Made by a program: the position numbers and the translations under genes. A DNA stretch of 58,585 nucleotides from DASQPA01 sp035644215 (GTDB taxonomy: Bacteria > Acidobacteriota > Thermoanaerobaculia > Multivoradales > UBA5704). Position 1 is the first letter of the stretch. Every line of letters starts with the position of its first letter. Below the pieces are notes generated by a model. The model was given only the letters and a program-made list of their open reading frames with translations. It ran no database searches and was not told the DNA's origin. Shown piece by piece: positions 1-7,283 of the stretch. The DNA lies in NCBI GenBank assembly GCA_035644215.1, contig DASQPA010000130.1:1-58585 (forward strand), in the 5' to 3' direction.

Positions 1-121
1 ATCGACACTCTGCTCACCGGTCATCAGCGGCATGCAGCCGGTGACCGATACCCTGCGCGCCGACCATCGGCGCCATGCAGCCGATCATCCACGGCACGAC
101 GCCGAACACCGGCTGCAGCCC

Positions 122-444
122 TCAGCGCGGCCGCCCGCGGCGTTCCTTCATCCGATAGGTGCCACCCAGTTGGTGGCGGGTGCCGAAGAAGCGGCCGGTG
201 ACCACGGCGCCGGTGAGCCGCCGCGGCTCGCCCAGCCCGGTCAGGTGTTGAGCGAGGGGTAGTGGTGCTCGACGGTGACCAGCCGGTCCGGCGCCGCGTA
301 GGGCAGGGCGCGCAGCAGCACCGCGTCGATGACGCTGAAGAGCGCGGTGTTCGCTCCGACCCCCAAGGCGAGGGTGGCGACGACGGTGGCGCTGAACGCC
401 GGGCTCTTTAGGATGCGACGGAAGCCATAGATGAGGTCTTGCAT
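122..444 (-). pseudogene. Remnant of an ADOP/MacB-type ABC transporter permease (5' end)
   Basis: A good ribosome binding site (AGGAGGG, about 9 bases upstream) leads into ATG at 444. The first 67 residues are a typical N-terminus of the FtsX/MacB-like orphan permeases common in Acidobacteriota: a QDLIYGFRRILKSPAF start, a hydrophobic segment with ALGVGANTALFSV, then AVLLRALPY. The frame stops after SLNT at 241. In another frame just downstream (about 122-240) the sequence resumes as LTGLGEPRRLTGAVVTGRFF, which resembles the later periplasmic part of the same family. The gene has therefore suffered an internal deletion plus a frame change, and nothing recognisable remains of the roughly 800-residue family length. 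It is non-functional as a transporter. Confidence 0.7.
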
Positions 445-600
445 GGTGGGGCCCTCCTGCGGTGGACCGACTCCTCCCTACGCGGAAATCCAATGCCACG
501 TTTCATCAGGACTGGACAGAATTTGTTGATTTTTGCGAATACTTGTGCAATGATGGCGCTAGATCCATATCTCTCTCAAGATGAGAGGAAGGAGCAAAAC

Positions 601-858
601 ATGGCTAGGATCAGATTGATCCACAAGTCCCTTCTCCTGGTGATGGCTTTGGTTCTCATGACCTTCGCGCTGCTGTTCGCTGCACCGCCGAAAATCGAGG
701 CTCTCCCGGCTTGTGGAGTTTGCACCATCTACTATCAAGGCTACATTGATGGTCCCGTCATCGGCGAAAACGGCACCCACTGCGACTGCTCCCCGAACGT
801 ATGGGGGGCGATCTCACCGTACTGGGAGCAGTACAACGACTGTGATCCTGGGAACTAA
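601..858 (+). CDS. Small secreted Cys-containing protein, DUF6289-like
   Basis: This encodes 85 residues. The start at 601 is chosen because AAGGAG lies 7 bases upstream and the next residues form a clean signal peptide: basic MARIRLIHK, a hydrophobic stretch of about 20 residues, then a small-residue cleavage region near residues 28-35. The upstream in-frame ATGs at 439 and later have no such signals. The mature part is about 50 residues with four or five Cys (GVC, HCDC, NDC) and a TIYY...VIGEN...C...G...PYWEQYNDC pattern. This matches what I recall of DUF6289 peptides (paired Tyr, Val-Gly, Cys, Gly, Tyr, Cys). Function is unknown for the family. It would act outside the cytoplasm. Its base composition is lower in GC than the NRPS genes. 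Confidence 0.6.
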   Translation: MARIRLIHKSLLLVMALVLMTFALLFAAPPKIEALPACGVCTIYYQGYIDGPVIGENGTHCDCSPNVWGAISPYWEQYNDCDPGN

Positions 859-875
859 GTGAGAGGCCGGCAGCC

Positions 876-909
876 CTAGGCGCTAACCTACCGCTCCCTC
901 TTCGTAGAT
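876..909 (+). repeat. Solo copy of dispersed TAGGCGCTAAC element
   Basis: The sequence taggcgctaacctaccg, followed by tcttcgtaga, matches one arm of the inverted-repeat element at 21824-22038 (taggcgctaacttaccg ... tcttcgtaga). It lies 18 bases after the stop of the small secreted protein. It could be a leftover of that element or a shared 3' structural signal. Confidence 0.55.
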
Positions 910-925
910 TCTTCAGATCTGCCGA

Positions 926-1429
926 TTAGGTGCCAGGCGATTGGTGAGGCGGGTGCTTGCTGAGGCGGGTGCCAGACGATTGGTGGGTCACCGCCAGGGC
1001 GACAGCGACCACTAAGACGATGGTGGCGAGCGCCTGCAGGCGGCGGACGGTATTGCGTTTCGCGTACTCGAACGATCGGTCGATCTTCTCCACGACCGAT
1101 GGACTGGGCGACTCCGCCTCGGCCGGCTCATCGATCCAGACGAGCGGGTCCCCGCGGATTTCGGCCCACGGAGCGGCCGTGTCATTCTCACCGAATCGGA
1201 TGGGAGTGATACGCCGCCCAGTCCGCTCGAACTCCACGATTTCCAGGCGGACGTACCGCGAGGCGGCGGCCTTCGGCGTGCCGACGACTACCAGCGTGGC
1301 GCTCCCGTGGAGCGACTGCACCAGGGTCTTCTTCAGTTCGTCGCCGGCCTGGATCTCCGCCTCATCAAGGAAGCAGGTGAAGCCGCGCTCGCCCAGGGCG
1401 TCGCGTAGTCGCTCCCGCCTGGAGCCGGC
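926..1429 (-). pseudogene. TIR-domain protein fragment with a C-terminal membrane segment
   Basis: The open frame runs from just after a TAG (1430-1432) to 926. It can be read as a TIR domain lacking its first strand: RERLRDALGERGF, CFLDEAEIQAGDELKK, a hydrophobic SATLVVVGT strand, and SRYVRLEIVEF, where the Glu of LE would be the NADase glutamate. A linker and one transmembrane helix (TIVLVVAVALAV) follow, ending in a short low-complexity tail. The only start codon inside is a GTG at 1321, which would begin in the middle of the TIR fold. Related proteins usually have the full TIR and a large C-terminal sensor (WD40 or similar); both are missing here. I read it as a decayed TIR sensor gene truncated at both ends. 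Confidence 0.55.
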
Positions 1430-1630
1430 CTACATCCCCCTATGCCGGGATGATCGCCTCGGCCAGGCAGAGCATCTGCCACCACGGCTGGCCGCCGGAC
1501 GCGTTCGACATCGCCATTTTTCGACGCCTACGGATTTGACCACCGAAACAAAGCACTGACGATGACTACGCAAGATTTGCGGACAATTGGCTAGCCTTGC
1601 GCTTCGGGCTTAAGCTGCTGCGATAGGAGA
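1430..1630. other. Short non-coding stretch
   Basis: No convincing gene is seen. The only open frame of note is a 25-codon minus-strand one (1440-1517) with no recognisable similarity, ending just upstream of the TIR fragment. Confidence 0.4.
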
Positions 1631-2320
1631 CTAGCAGCTACGAGCCGACATCGCGACGAGGGCCAGAAAAAAGAGCGCCGCCGCGGAGAGAACGGACGCC
1701 AACGAGGTTGGAAGTATAGCAAGGCCGATTCGACGCGCCCAACCAAAGCGGTACGTACCGCCAATGGTTGCCGGCAAATAGACGACCCACATCAGAGACT
1801 GGATGAGCGGCGACCAGAGCTCAGGCCATACGACACCGTAGGATAACGCCGTGTTCGCTGGGGCGACCACGCGCTCCACCGCGCATAGTATGAAAGTCAC
1901 GATGCTCGCGACAACATAGATCGTACTGAGAAGGTGGACTGACAAGCTAAACGTAGTCAGAAGGCGGGCGTTTTGCGCCCGAAGCGCAAGTACAACGACG
2001 TGTGTCAAGAACGCGACGATAGACCACAGCGCCACAGAAATAGTCGCCGCAACGAAAACAGGTTGCATGCCCTCTCGTCCGGGTATTGCGGAAGAAACGG
2101 CAAACCCAACAACGACGTTCGCCACAACGTAAACAGCAAGTTCATCTCGAAGGTGGATATCCGCAATTGCCGGTATGCTCAGCTCGCTGGAAATGATGCG
2201 ATCAGATTTGGGGGGTACAATGGCATAGAAGAGTGCGACACGCGACGGCGCAATGAGTGTCGCGATGAAAGTTCCTAGGTAAGATGATGCATACTTCTTG
2301 ACGAGCTCGACCGTGACCAT
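1631..2320 (-). CDS. Hypothetical polytopic membrane protein
   Basis: This encodes 229 residues, with GGAGG about 9 bases before ATG at 2320. Hydrophobicity suggests about five membrane helices: residues ~15-35, ~60-80, ~88-112, ~125-150, ~170-190 and a C-terminal ~195-225 pair. The N-terminal VELVKKYASSYLGTFIATLIAPSRVALFYAI could be an amphipathic lead-in. I do not recognise the family; the layout is loosely like Yip1-type membrane proteins but no motif supports that. Codon use and base composition are clearly less GC-rich than the NRPS genes, which fits an acquired gene in a debris-rich region. It is a monocistron with no close neighbour on the same strand. Confidence 0.6.
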   Translation of the reverse strand: MVTVELVKKYASSYLGTFIATLIAPSRVALFYAIVPPKSDRIISSELSIPAIADIHLRDELAVYVVANVVVGFAVSSAIPGREGMQPVFVAATISVALWSIVAFLTHVVVLALRAQNARLLTTFSLSVHLLSTIYVVASIVTFILCAVERVVAPANTALSYGVVWPELWSPLIQSLMWVVYLPATIGGTYRFGWARRIGLAILPTSLASVLSAAALFFLALVAMSARSC

Positions 2321-2612
2321 CGTAATTGCCTCCGCCTCTCGCTCAAAGAGCTTGTCTAATGAGGTGTGTTCACTTCTTCCCTACCCTCAAGTTCGTGCGC
2401 CAGACGAATTCGTGAAAGAGGAGCCTCAGAGAAGGAGGCCGTGGTCGGCCCATTCACTACTCAGAAAAGCGTCGTACGCGAATTGATCGGCGTGGTCACC
2501 ACAGCGCGACCCCAGCGTCCATCTCCGTCGTAACATAGCCATCGTGACATTCTACACCTTACTGACTCTGCCTCGCGGGAGGGTGATGGTATATCACAGT
2601 GTGGATTTCCAA
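2321..2612. other. Intergenic region, nothing recognised
   Basis: About 290 bases of moderate GC between the membrane protein gene and the truncated toxin. I see no ORF with recognisable content and no strong hairpin. Confidence 0.4.
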
Positions 2613-2786
2613 TCAGGCTGGAGGCATCGCCATCCAGCCTCTTACAACAGGAGGCGCGTCTGGATTCTTGAGCTCTGTCGCCACCGCCTCGGGGATCAAG
2701 AGCCGCTGGTACAGGATAGGTAGGATCTCGGCTTCACCAATCATCAGCAGATACGAGATCGGAGAGGTGTCGGAGACAGCTTTCAC
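2613..2786 (-). pseudogene. Truncated DUF3368 PIN-like toxin of a UPF0175 pair
   Basis: This is a 57-codon frame starting at GTG 2786. It overlaps the antitoxin stop by four bases (GTGA), the usual layout of UPF0175/DUF3368 pairs. The protein begins VKAVSDTSPISYLL, with the conserved PIN-type Asp (D6) and the SDTSPI motif, and continues with GEAEILPILY and LIPEAVATEL, the N-terminal third of DUF3368. It stops after MAMPPA, whereas full-length members are about 150-160 residues. The remaining acidic residues of the PIN active site are missing, so ribonuclease activity is not expected. It is too short to appear in most gene predictions. Confidence 0.7.
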
Positions 2787-3049
2787 CGGTCTGAACGCTT
2801 GGACAATGTCTCGATATCCCGCTCGAGATCTGCCGCGGAGTAGCGCAAGTAAGCCTCTTTCTCCTTAAGGAAGGCATCGGTCTGCCAGCGGGTCCGGAAG
2901 CCGAGCATCCGCTGGACCTCCGCGGCGGTCAACAGCTTGGCGCGATAGAAATCCGCAGCGAGAGACTCCAGGGCATGGCGCGGGAGATCCTCCAAACGGC
3001 CTTGGAGCCTCTCGACGATGTCGGCCGGAACCTGGAGCAGAACGTCCAT
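2783..3049 (-). CDS. UPF0175 family antitoxin
   Basis: This encodes 88 residues with ATG at 3049. The N-terminal half, VPADIVERLQGRLEDLPRHALESLAADFYRAKLLTAAEV, then a helix-turn-helix-like QRMLGFRTRWQTDAFLKEKEAYLRYS, is the classic UPF0175 pattern (short DNA-binding antitoxins paired with DUF3368/PIN toxins). The downstream gene, overlapped by GTGA, is the expected toxin but truncated to 57 residues. The antitoxin looks intact in length and motifs. It would normally bind its own promoter and neutralise the toxin; here it is effectively an orphan. The SD is weak (a GAGAGAGA run 4 bases upstream). Confidence 0.75.
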   Translation of the reverse strand: MDVLLQVPADIVERLQGRLEDLPRHALESLAADFYRAKLLTAAEVQRMLGFRTRWQTDAFLKEKEAYLRYSAADLERDIETLSKRSDR

Positions 3050-3119
3050 AAGTCTCTCTCTTCTCCCGGAGAAGATGGTACCACGCGTGCGCCGCCGGGG
3101 GCGCTTGGCGCTCTATCCG

Positions 3120-3213
3120 GCGACCCGAAGATCTGAGCCGGCTTTCCTTCGCGGTAGACCTCCTGCTCGATGCGCTCGGCGACATCGGGGTCGAGAGTCA
3201 CGGTCAGTGGCAT
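3120..3213 (-). pseudogene. Possible remnant of a second antitoxin N-terminus
   Basis: From ATG 3213 the frame reads MPLTVTLDPDVAERIEQEV then YREGKPA, which looks like the start of CopG/VapB-like antitoxins (T-V-T-L-D-P-D-V). Homology stops after about 25 residues and the frame runs on into unrelated sequence overlapping the UPF0175 gene. I see no partner toxin. Low confidence. Confidence 0.35.
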
Positions 3214-3240
3214 GAAGCCATGATGTTGGCGAAGGCGCCG

Positions 3241-3312
3241 GCCGGCAGCGACCGTCGAGAATCGCGCCGTCTTCCCAGGAAATCGAAATCCGCGAAGAAA
3301 AGGCGACAGGGC
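3241..3312. repeat. Dispersed 72-bp repeat, copy 1
   Basis: Starts gccggcagcgaccgtcga and ends in aaaaggcgacagggc. A second copy at 10186-10258 in the same orientation is close to 90% identical by eye with one 1-base gap. Both copies are intergenic and sit next to gene ends or starts on the minus strand. Confidence 0.7.
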
Positions 3313-3326
3313 TCGGAGAGGCCGGA

Positions 3327-4433
3327 TCAAAGATTCTTTTTCTCGATCGTCCAGTAGGTCTTGACCTCATCCGTCTCCTCCTTCAGGAAGATCTCCAACT
3401 TCTTCATCTCCATCACCTGCAGATAGAGGATCTCGAGCTCAACCCGGAGAGCTTTCACGAAATCCTGCTGGTCTTTATCCCAGGAGACCACCGATTCGAG
3501 ATTCGTGTAGCTCTTCTCGTCGAATTTCTCGACCTTGCCACCGGGCCACCAGGCATCCAGGACATAGCCTTCCTCCTTGTCCGATCGGATCCGGACGCTC
3601 CGATGCCAAGGCACCCATTCCGGGGCCTGGATCTCATAGTCCTCCGTCGATTTGGGCTGATACCGGATGATCTCAATCTGTTGGTCCGGATAGGTCTCGG
3701 CCAGCCGGAGGAAGACAGAGGCCGAGCAGTGGTCGCAGGAGCCGCCGCCTATCTTCTTGACGATGAAGTCTCGGTAGACGGCCTCGGCGAGGGGCCGGAG
3801 CTTCCAGGCGGCCACCTTTTTTTTGTTGTGGAACTCGTAGAACTTCATGACCGCAATCGCGGATTTCCCCTCCTCCATGTAGGGGTTTCCCGCCCGATAG
3901 AGCGCCGCGAGGATGACGTCGTGCATTTCGGCAGCCTCACAGAGCTTCTCCATGAGGGTGCCGGCGAGATTGAAGAGCTTCTTCGCCTTCGAGGAGCTGT
4001 TGAAAAGGTTGCCGGGACCGGAGCTCAAGGTGTTGGACCGAAAATCCTCCACGAGCTCGCGACCCTCCTTCTCGCTGAAGGAAGAGATCATCCGTTGGAT
4101 CACCCAGGGTGCTCTGGCGGTCGGCAGGCGTGCGGGCGAGGCGAGCCGCCGCTGCACGGTTGCGGTGGGAGCGGTCCGGGCGAGAGCAGCGGCCACGTGC
4201 GGAGCCCTGGCGGGAGCCGCAGGAAGGGCGCGGGGTTGGGCCGCCGTCGACCGCGGGGCGGGCTGCGCCGGGCCGGATCGGCCCACCGCCGCCTGCACGT
4301 GCGGCGCCAGGGGGCGAGCCCCGGCGGCTGAAGCCACTTTCGCCAGCACCGGCATCGCCTGCATCGCCGATGTCGCCGACATCGCGCGCTGCACGTGTGG
4401 AGCGGGCACCCGCGCCGTGGCAGCCGAGGGCAT
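3327..4433 (-). CDS. APHV-repeat protein with a Cys-His-Asp deamidase/papain-like C-terminal domain (putative effector)
   Basis: This is a 368-residue open frame. Residues 1-115 are Ala/Pro/Arg-rich with repeated A-P-H-V-(Q/A)-(R/A)-A motifs (residues 11, 43, 77; a further copy lies in frame upstream). The globular part (116-368) is charged and much less GC-biased. It contains GGGSCDHCSASVFLRL (Cys233/Cys236), PWHRSVRI (His277) and GYVLDAWWPGG (Asp293). The Cys-His spacing of 41-44 and His-Asp spacing of 16 match the catalytic triad of the Pasteurella multocida toxin C3 domain and related papain-fold glutamine deamidases. No signal peptide is visible. The likely original start is ATG at 4582 in another frame, cut off by a 14-bp tandem duplication (4459-4486), so the protein as listed may be an N-terminally shortened product. 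Role as secreted effector or toxin is inference. Confidence 0.6.
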   Translation of the reverse strand: MPSAATARVPAPHVQRAMSATSAMQAMPVLAKVASAAGARPLAPHVQAAVGRSGPAQPAPRSTAAQPRALPAAPARAPHVAAALARTAPTATVQRRLASPARLPTARAPWVIQRMISSFSEKEGRELVEDFRSNTLSSGPGNLFNSSSKAKKLFNLAGTLMEKLCEAAEMHDVILAALYRAGNPYMEEGKSAIAVMKFYEFHNKKKVAAWKLRPLAEAVYRDFIVKKIGGGSCDHCSASVFLRLAETYPDQQIEIIRYQPKSTEDYEIQAPEWVPWHRSVRIRSDKEEGYVLDAWWPGGKVEKFDEKSYTNLESVVSWDKDQQDFVKALRVELEILYLQVMEMKKLEIFLKEETDEVKTYWTIEKKNL

Positions 4434-4582
4434 CTTGGGCTGCGCGGCGGCGAGAGCCCGCTCGACGTGTGGCGCTCGACGTGGGCTGGGGGGCTTGACC
4501 CAGCTGCGGATGCGGACGGCGGACCGACAGGGCTTGATCGCATGGGCGGCGCGAGAGGGGGTTTGCGGATCGTGTCCGTCAT
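4434..4582 (-). pseudogene. Displaced 5' end of the APHV-repeat gene
   Basis: ATG at 4582 overlaps the stop of the upstream transporter remnant (ATGA). The frame begins MTDTIRKPPLAPPMRSS and reaches PPAHVER, then goes out of frame. Removing one 14-base unit of the tandem duplication at 4459-4486 joins it perfectly to ...ALAAAQPKM, the start of the listed 3327-4433 frame, restoring a 413-residue protein. This strongly suggests a recent frameshift or an assembly error. Confidence 0.65.
4459..4486. repeat. 14-bp tandem duplication causing a frameshift
   Basis: Two adjacent units, cgctcgacgtgtgg and cgctcgacgtgggc, differ at two positions. The extra 14 bases shift the frame of the APHV-repeat gene. 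Confidence 0.75.
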
Positions 4583-4683
4583 GCCGACCGTCGAAGCATC
4601 CAGCCGTACAACCCGACGACCGCCCCCACGAAGCTGAGCAATCCGAGCCACGGTGCGAGCACGAAGTCCTCGGGCACTAGAGG
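4579..4683 (-). pseudogene. Second copy of the OPT transporter C-terminus only
   Basis: This frame reads LVPEDFVLAPWLGLLSFVG, then AVVGLYGWMLRRSA and a stop. It matches the last residues of the OPT transporter ending at 5225. The 96 bases at 4582-4677 and 5240-5335 differ at only five positions. The copy begins exactly at the 3' end of the intervening membrane protein gene. It is a remnant of a second, otherwise lost transporter gene or the product of a small duplication. Confidence 0.8.
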
Positions 4684-5216
4684 GAACCCTGGCTCTCGAC
4701 GGTCTCGAGGGCAGCCCCAGGCACCTTCCCCGGCTTCCGGGCCCGGAGCAGGAGCCAGATGCCCGCGATCACCTGGACCACGGAGCCGCTCATTCTCGCC
4801 AGCCGTTCCGCCGCCTGACCATGGGTGGGAACCGCACGGTGCTGGAAGATCGAGGAGAAGAACCAGCCGGAGAGTTGGAGGAGGAGAGTTTCGAGCCCGG
4901 AGATCAGAAAGACCAGACCCGCGACAAAAAACGCGAGCAGGGAGAGATCGCCGGTCGTGAAGGCGGCCTCTTCCTCGCCGGACGCCGGTCCGCGGAGGAT
5001 CCAACCGGTCACCACCTGCGTGCGCGCCAGGAGAAACCAGACGACGACCAGCGAGATCACCAGCTGGAGCGCCAGAATGTACACCATGCCTCCCCCACCG
5101 AGCTCCTTCGGAAGCCCGAACGAAAGGGCGAGCTCCGCGGCGGCGTTGATGGCGGAGAGAAGGAGATACAGCGCGAAGAACCGGACCGCCGCGGCCGTGA
5201 GCGTTTGGATCTTCAT
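4677..5216 (-). CDS. Hypothetical four-helix membrane protein
   Basis: This encodes 179 residues from ATG 5216, starting only eight bases after the OPT stop, so it is probably translated from the same mRNA. The start is supported by an AGGA about 6 bases upstream and by the first helix beginning at once. Membrane segments lie at about residues 9-32, 44-64, 90-120 and 143-158. A charged stretch (GPASGEEEAA) lies between helices 2 and 3. I do not recognise a family. The 3' end overlaps the duplicated OPT C-terminal segment, so the last few residues may have been changed by that rearrangement. Context suggests a partner of the transporter. Confidence 0.65.
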   Translation of the reverse strand: MKIQTLTAAAVRFFALYLLLSAINAAAELALSFGLPKELGGGGMVYILALQLVISLVVVWFLLARTQVVTGWILRGPASGEEEAAFTTGDLSLLAFFVAGLVFLISGLETLLLQLSGWFFSSIFQHRAVPTHGQAAERLARMSGSVVQVIAGIWLLLRARKPGKVPGAALETVESQGSL

Positions 5217-5224
5217 CGGCGATC

Positions 5225-7180
5225 CTACGCGCCCGCCGCTGCCGACCGCCGAAGCATCCAGCCGTACAACCAGACGACCGCCCCCACGAAGCCGAGCAAC
5301 CCGAGCCATGGTGCGAGCACGAAGTCCTCGGGCACGAGCCCGAGCGGCGCGTCCTTCGAGAGGGCCACGATGAGGCCGGCGTTGAGCACGCCCCACAAGC
5401 TCTCGCCGACGATCAACCCCGACGCCACGAGCGTGCCCAGTTGCTCGGCGCGTTCGGGGTTGGGCGACTTCCGCGCCCGCCGGGCGTACCAGTGCGAGAT
5501 CATCGCGCCGACGACCACCGCGAACGTCGCCGACATCGGGAGATAGATCCCGATCCCCACGGCGAGCGGCGGAATCCGCACTTTCTTCGTCGCGCCGAGC
5601 GCAGCATCGAGAACGATGAGACCGACGCCGATGGCGGCGCCGATGCCGATCATCGTCCACGCGAGCTTGCCGCCGATCACGCCCTGGGCGAGCGCGGAGA
5701 TGAGCGTCGCCTGCGGCGCGGGCAGGGGATTGGGCGCCACGACGCCGACGTTCGCCGCGCCCGCGAAGCCGTACGCCTTGGCCAGCAGGTTGAGCACCGA
5801 CGGGATCACCGACGCGCCGGCCGCCACGCCGACGATGAGCGCGATTTGCTGGCGCATCGGCGAGGCGCCCACCAGTTGGCCGGTTTTGAGGTCTTGCAGG
5901 TTGTCGTTCGAGATCGTCGCGCAGGCGAAGACGATCGCCGTGATGAAGAGCGCGAAGGCGACGAGCGGAGCCCTGGTTTCCGCCGTCGGCGAGACGACGA
6001 GGAGGAGCGTCGAGGCGCAGACCACGATCGACAGAATGCCCACCCCCGAGATCGGGCTGTTCGAAGCACCGATGAGCCCCGCCATGTAGCCGCAGATCCC
6101 GGCGATGAGAAAGCCGACGATCAGCACGAACGGCACGGCGACGAGCGTGAGCGTCCACGCGCTCGGCGCCAGCACGGTGGAGCGCGCGAACGTGAAGGCG
6201 AGCCACGCCGCGACGGCCAGGCAGCCGGCGGAGAGCGCGAGAATCCACGGCGGCGAGAGATCGCGGTCGAGGTCATCGCCCGCGGTCCTCGACCGGGAGG
6301 CGGAGAGCGTGCTCACGAGCCCACCGATCACCGGCTTGGCCAGCGTGGCCAGCGTGTAGATCGCGGCCACGGCGATGGTGCCGGCGCCGATGAACCGCAC
6401 CTGGGTGCGCCAGATCGCGAGGGTGTGCGCGCCGAGCGCCACGCCGGCGGCGGCGGGGTGCATCGACGTCAGGATCGGCACGGCGATCCCCCAGGAGATC
6501 ACCAGGCCGACGAGCATCGCGATACCCACCGACAACCCGACCAGATGCCCCGCGCCGAGGAGCGCGAGCGACCAGGCGACGTCGTAGCCGCTCGACGCCA
6601 TCCCGCCGAGACGGAAAAAACCCGTGACCTGACCGGCGGCGATGCGCGTCGCCGTGAGGAGGGCAAGCCCCGCCGACGCGACGGACCCCAGGATCACGGC
6701 GGTGAGCCCTTCTTTCGCCTGGCCCGTTTCGTCCGTCGTCTCGCCGCGCGTGCCCGATCCCACCTTCAGCACCTCGGCGGCCGCGACCCCCTCGGGATAC
6801 GGCAGATCGGAAGTCGTCACCAGCGCGCGGCGCAGCGGGATGGTGAACAGCACGCCGAGCACGCCGCCGGAGAGACAGATGAGAAACGATTGCCAGAAGG
6901 GAAATTCCGTCCACCAGCCGACGATCACGAGCCCCGGCAGCACGAAGATGATCGCCGAGAGCGTGCCCGCCGCGGAGGCAACCGTCTGGACGATGTTGTT
7001 TTCCAGGATCGACGAGTTCTTGAAGGCGCTCAGTACCGCCATCGAGATCACCGCGGCGGGGATCGACGAGGCGAAGGTGAGGCCGACCTTGAGGCCGAGG
7101 TAGACGTTGGCCGCCGTGAACAGGGTCGTGATCACGGCGCCGAGGAGGAGGCCGCGGAGAGTGAGCTCTCTGGTTTTCAT
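5225..7180 (-). CDS. OPT family oligopeptide transporter
   Basis: This encodes 651 residues, the normal size for bacterial OPT proteins, with about 14-16 membrane helices. It starts MKTRELTLRGLLLGAVITTLFTAANVYLGLKVG (split here by reading, positions 1-33), the hallmark N-terminus of prokaryotic OPT transporters. It also has the conserved SSILENNIVQTVASAAG region (~56-72), PYPEGVAAAEVLK (~126-138), and NDNLQDLKTGQLVGA (~422-436). Members import short peptides or peptide-like metal chelates with protons across the inner membrane. The gene is followed by a small membrane protein (8-base gap). Its last 96 bases recur once more at 4582-4677. Confidence 0.9.
   Translation of the reverse strand: MKTRELTLRGLLLGAVITTLFTAANVYLGLKVGLTFASSIPAAVISMAVLSAFKNSSILENNIVQTVASAAGTLSAIIFVLPGLVIVGWWTEFPFWQSFLICLSGGVLGVLFTIPLRRALVTTSDLPYPEGVAAAEVLKVGSGTRGETTDETGQAKEGLTAVILGSVASAGLALLTATRIAAGQVTGFFRLGGMASSGYDVAWSLALLGAGHLVGLSVGIAMLVGLVISWGIAVPILTSMHPAAAGVALGAHTLAIWRTQVRFIGAGTIAVAAIYTLATLAKPVIGGLVSTLSASRSRTAGDDLDRDLSPPWILALSAGCLAVAAWLAFTFARSTVLAPSAWTLTLVAVPFVLIVGFLIAGICGYMAGLIGASNSPISGVGILSIVVCASTLLLVVSPTAETRAPLVAFALFITAIVFACATISNDNLQDLKTGQLVGASPMRQQIALIVGVAAGASVIPSVLNLLAKAYGFAGAANVGVVAPNPLPAPQATLISALAQGVIGGKLAWTMIGIGAAIGVGLIVLDAALGATKKVRIPPLAVGIGIYLPMSATFAVVVGAMISHWYARRARKSPNPERAEQLGTLVASGLIVGESLWGVLNAGLIVALSKDAPLGLVPEDFVLAPWLGLLGFVGAVVWLYGWMLRRSAAAGA
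5240..5335. repeat. Direct repeat of OPT 3' end, copy 2 (parent copy)
   Basis: Within the OPT gene; pairs with 4582-4677 (91 of 96 bases identical). The two direct copies flank the four-helix membrane protein gene. Confidence 0.85.
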
Positions 7181-7283
7181 GGCACTCCATCATAGCTTGA
7201 AATCGCGCGAGCGGAGGCACGCCCCGACAACCTGGCCTGCCCCCGCTCGCCGCCGCCACTTTCCGCTGGATCTTCGCCGGGGC

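Noticed and set aside
439..600. Longer start for the small secreted protein
   Set aside because: The extra 54 residues have no SD and would bury the signal peptide; AAGGAG sits just before the ATG at 601.
1440..1517. 25-codon minus-strand ORF upstream of the TIR fragment as a leader peptide
   Set aside because: No recognisable content, no clear SD, and its neighbour is a pseudogene.
4677..6248. 523-residue minus-strand protein
   Set aside because: Only the last 179 codons (from 5216) are real; the rest is an out-of-frame reading of the OPT gene.
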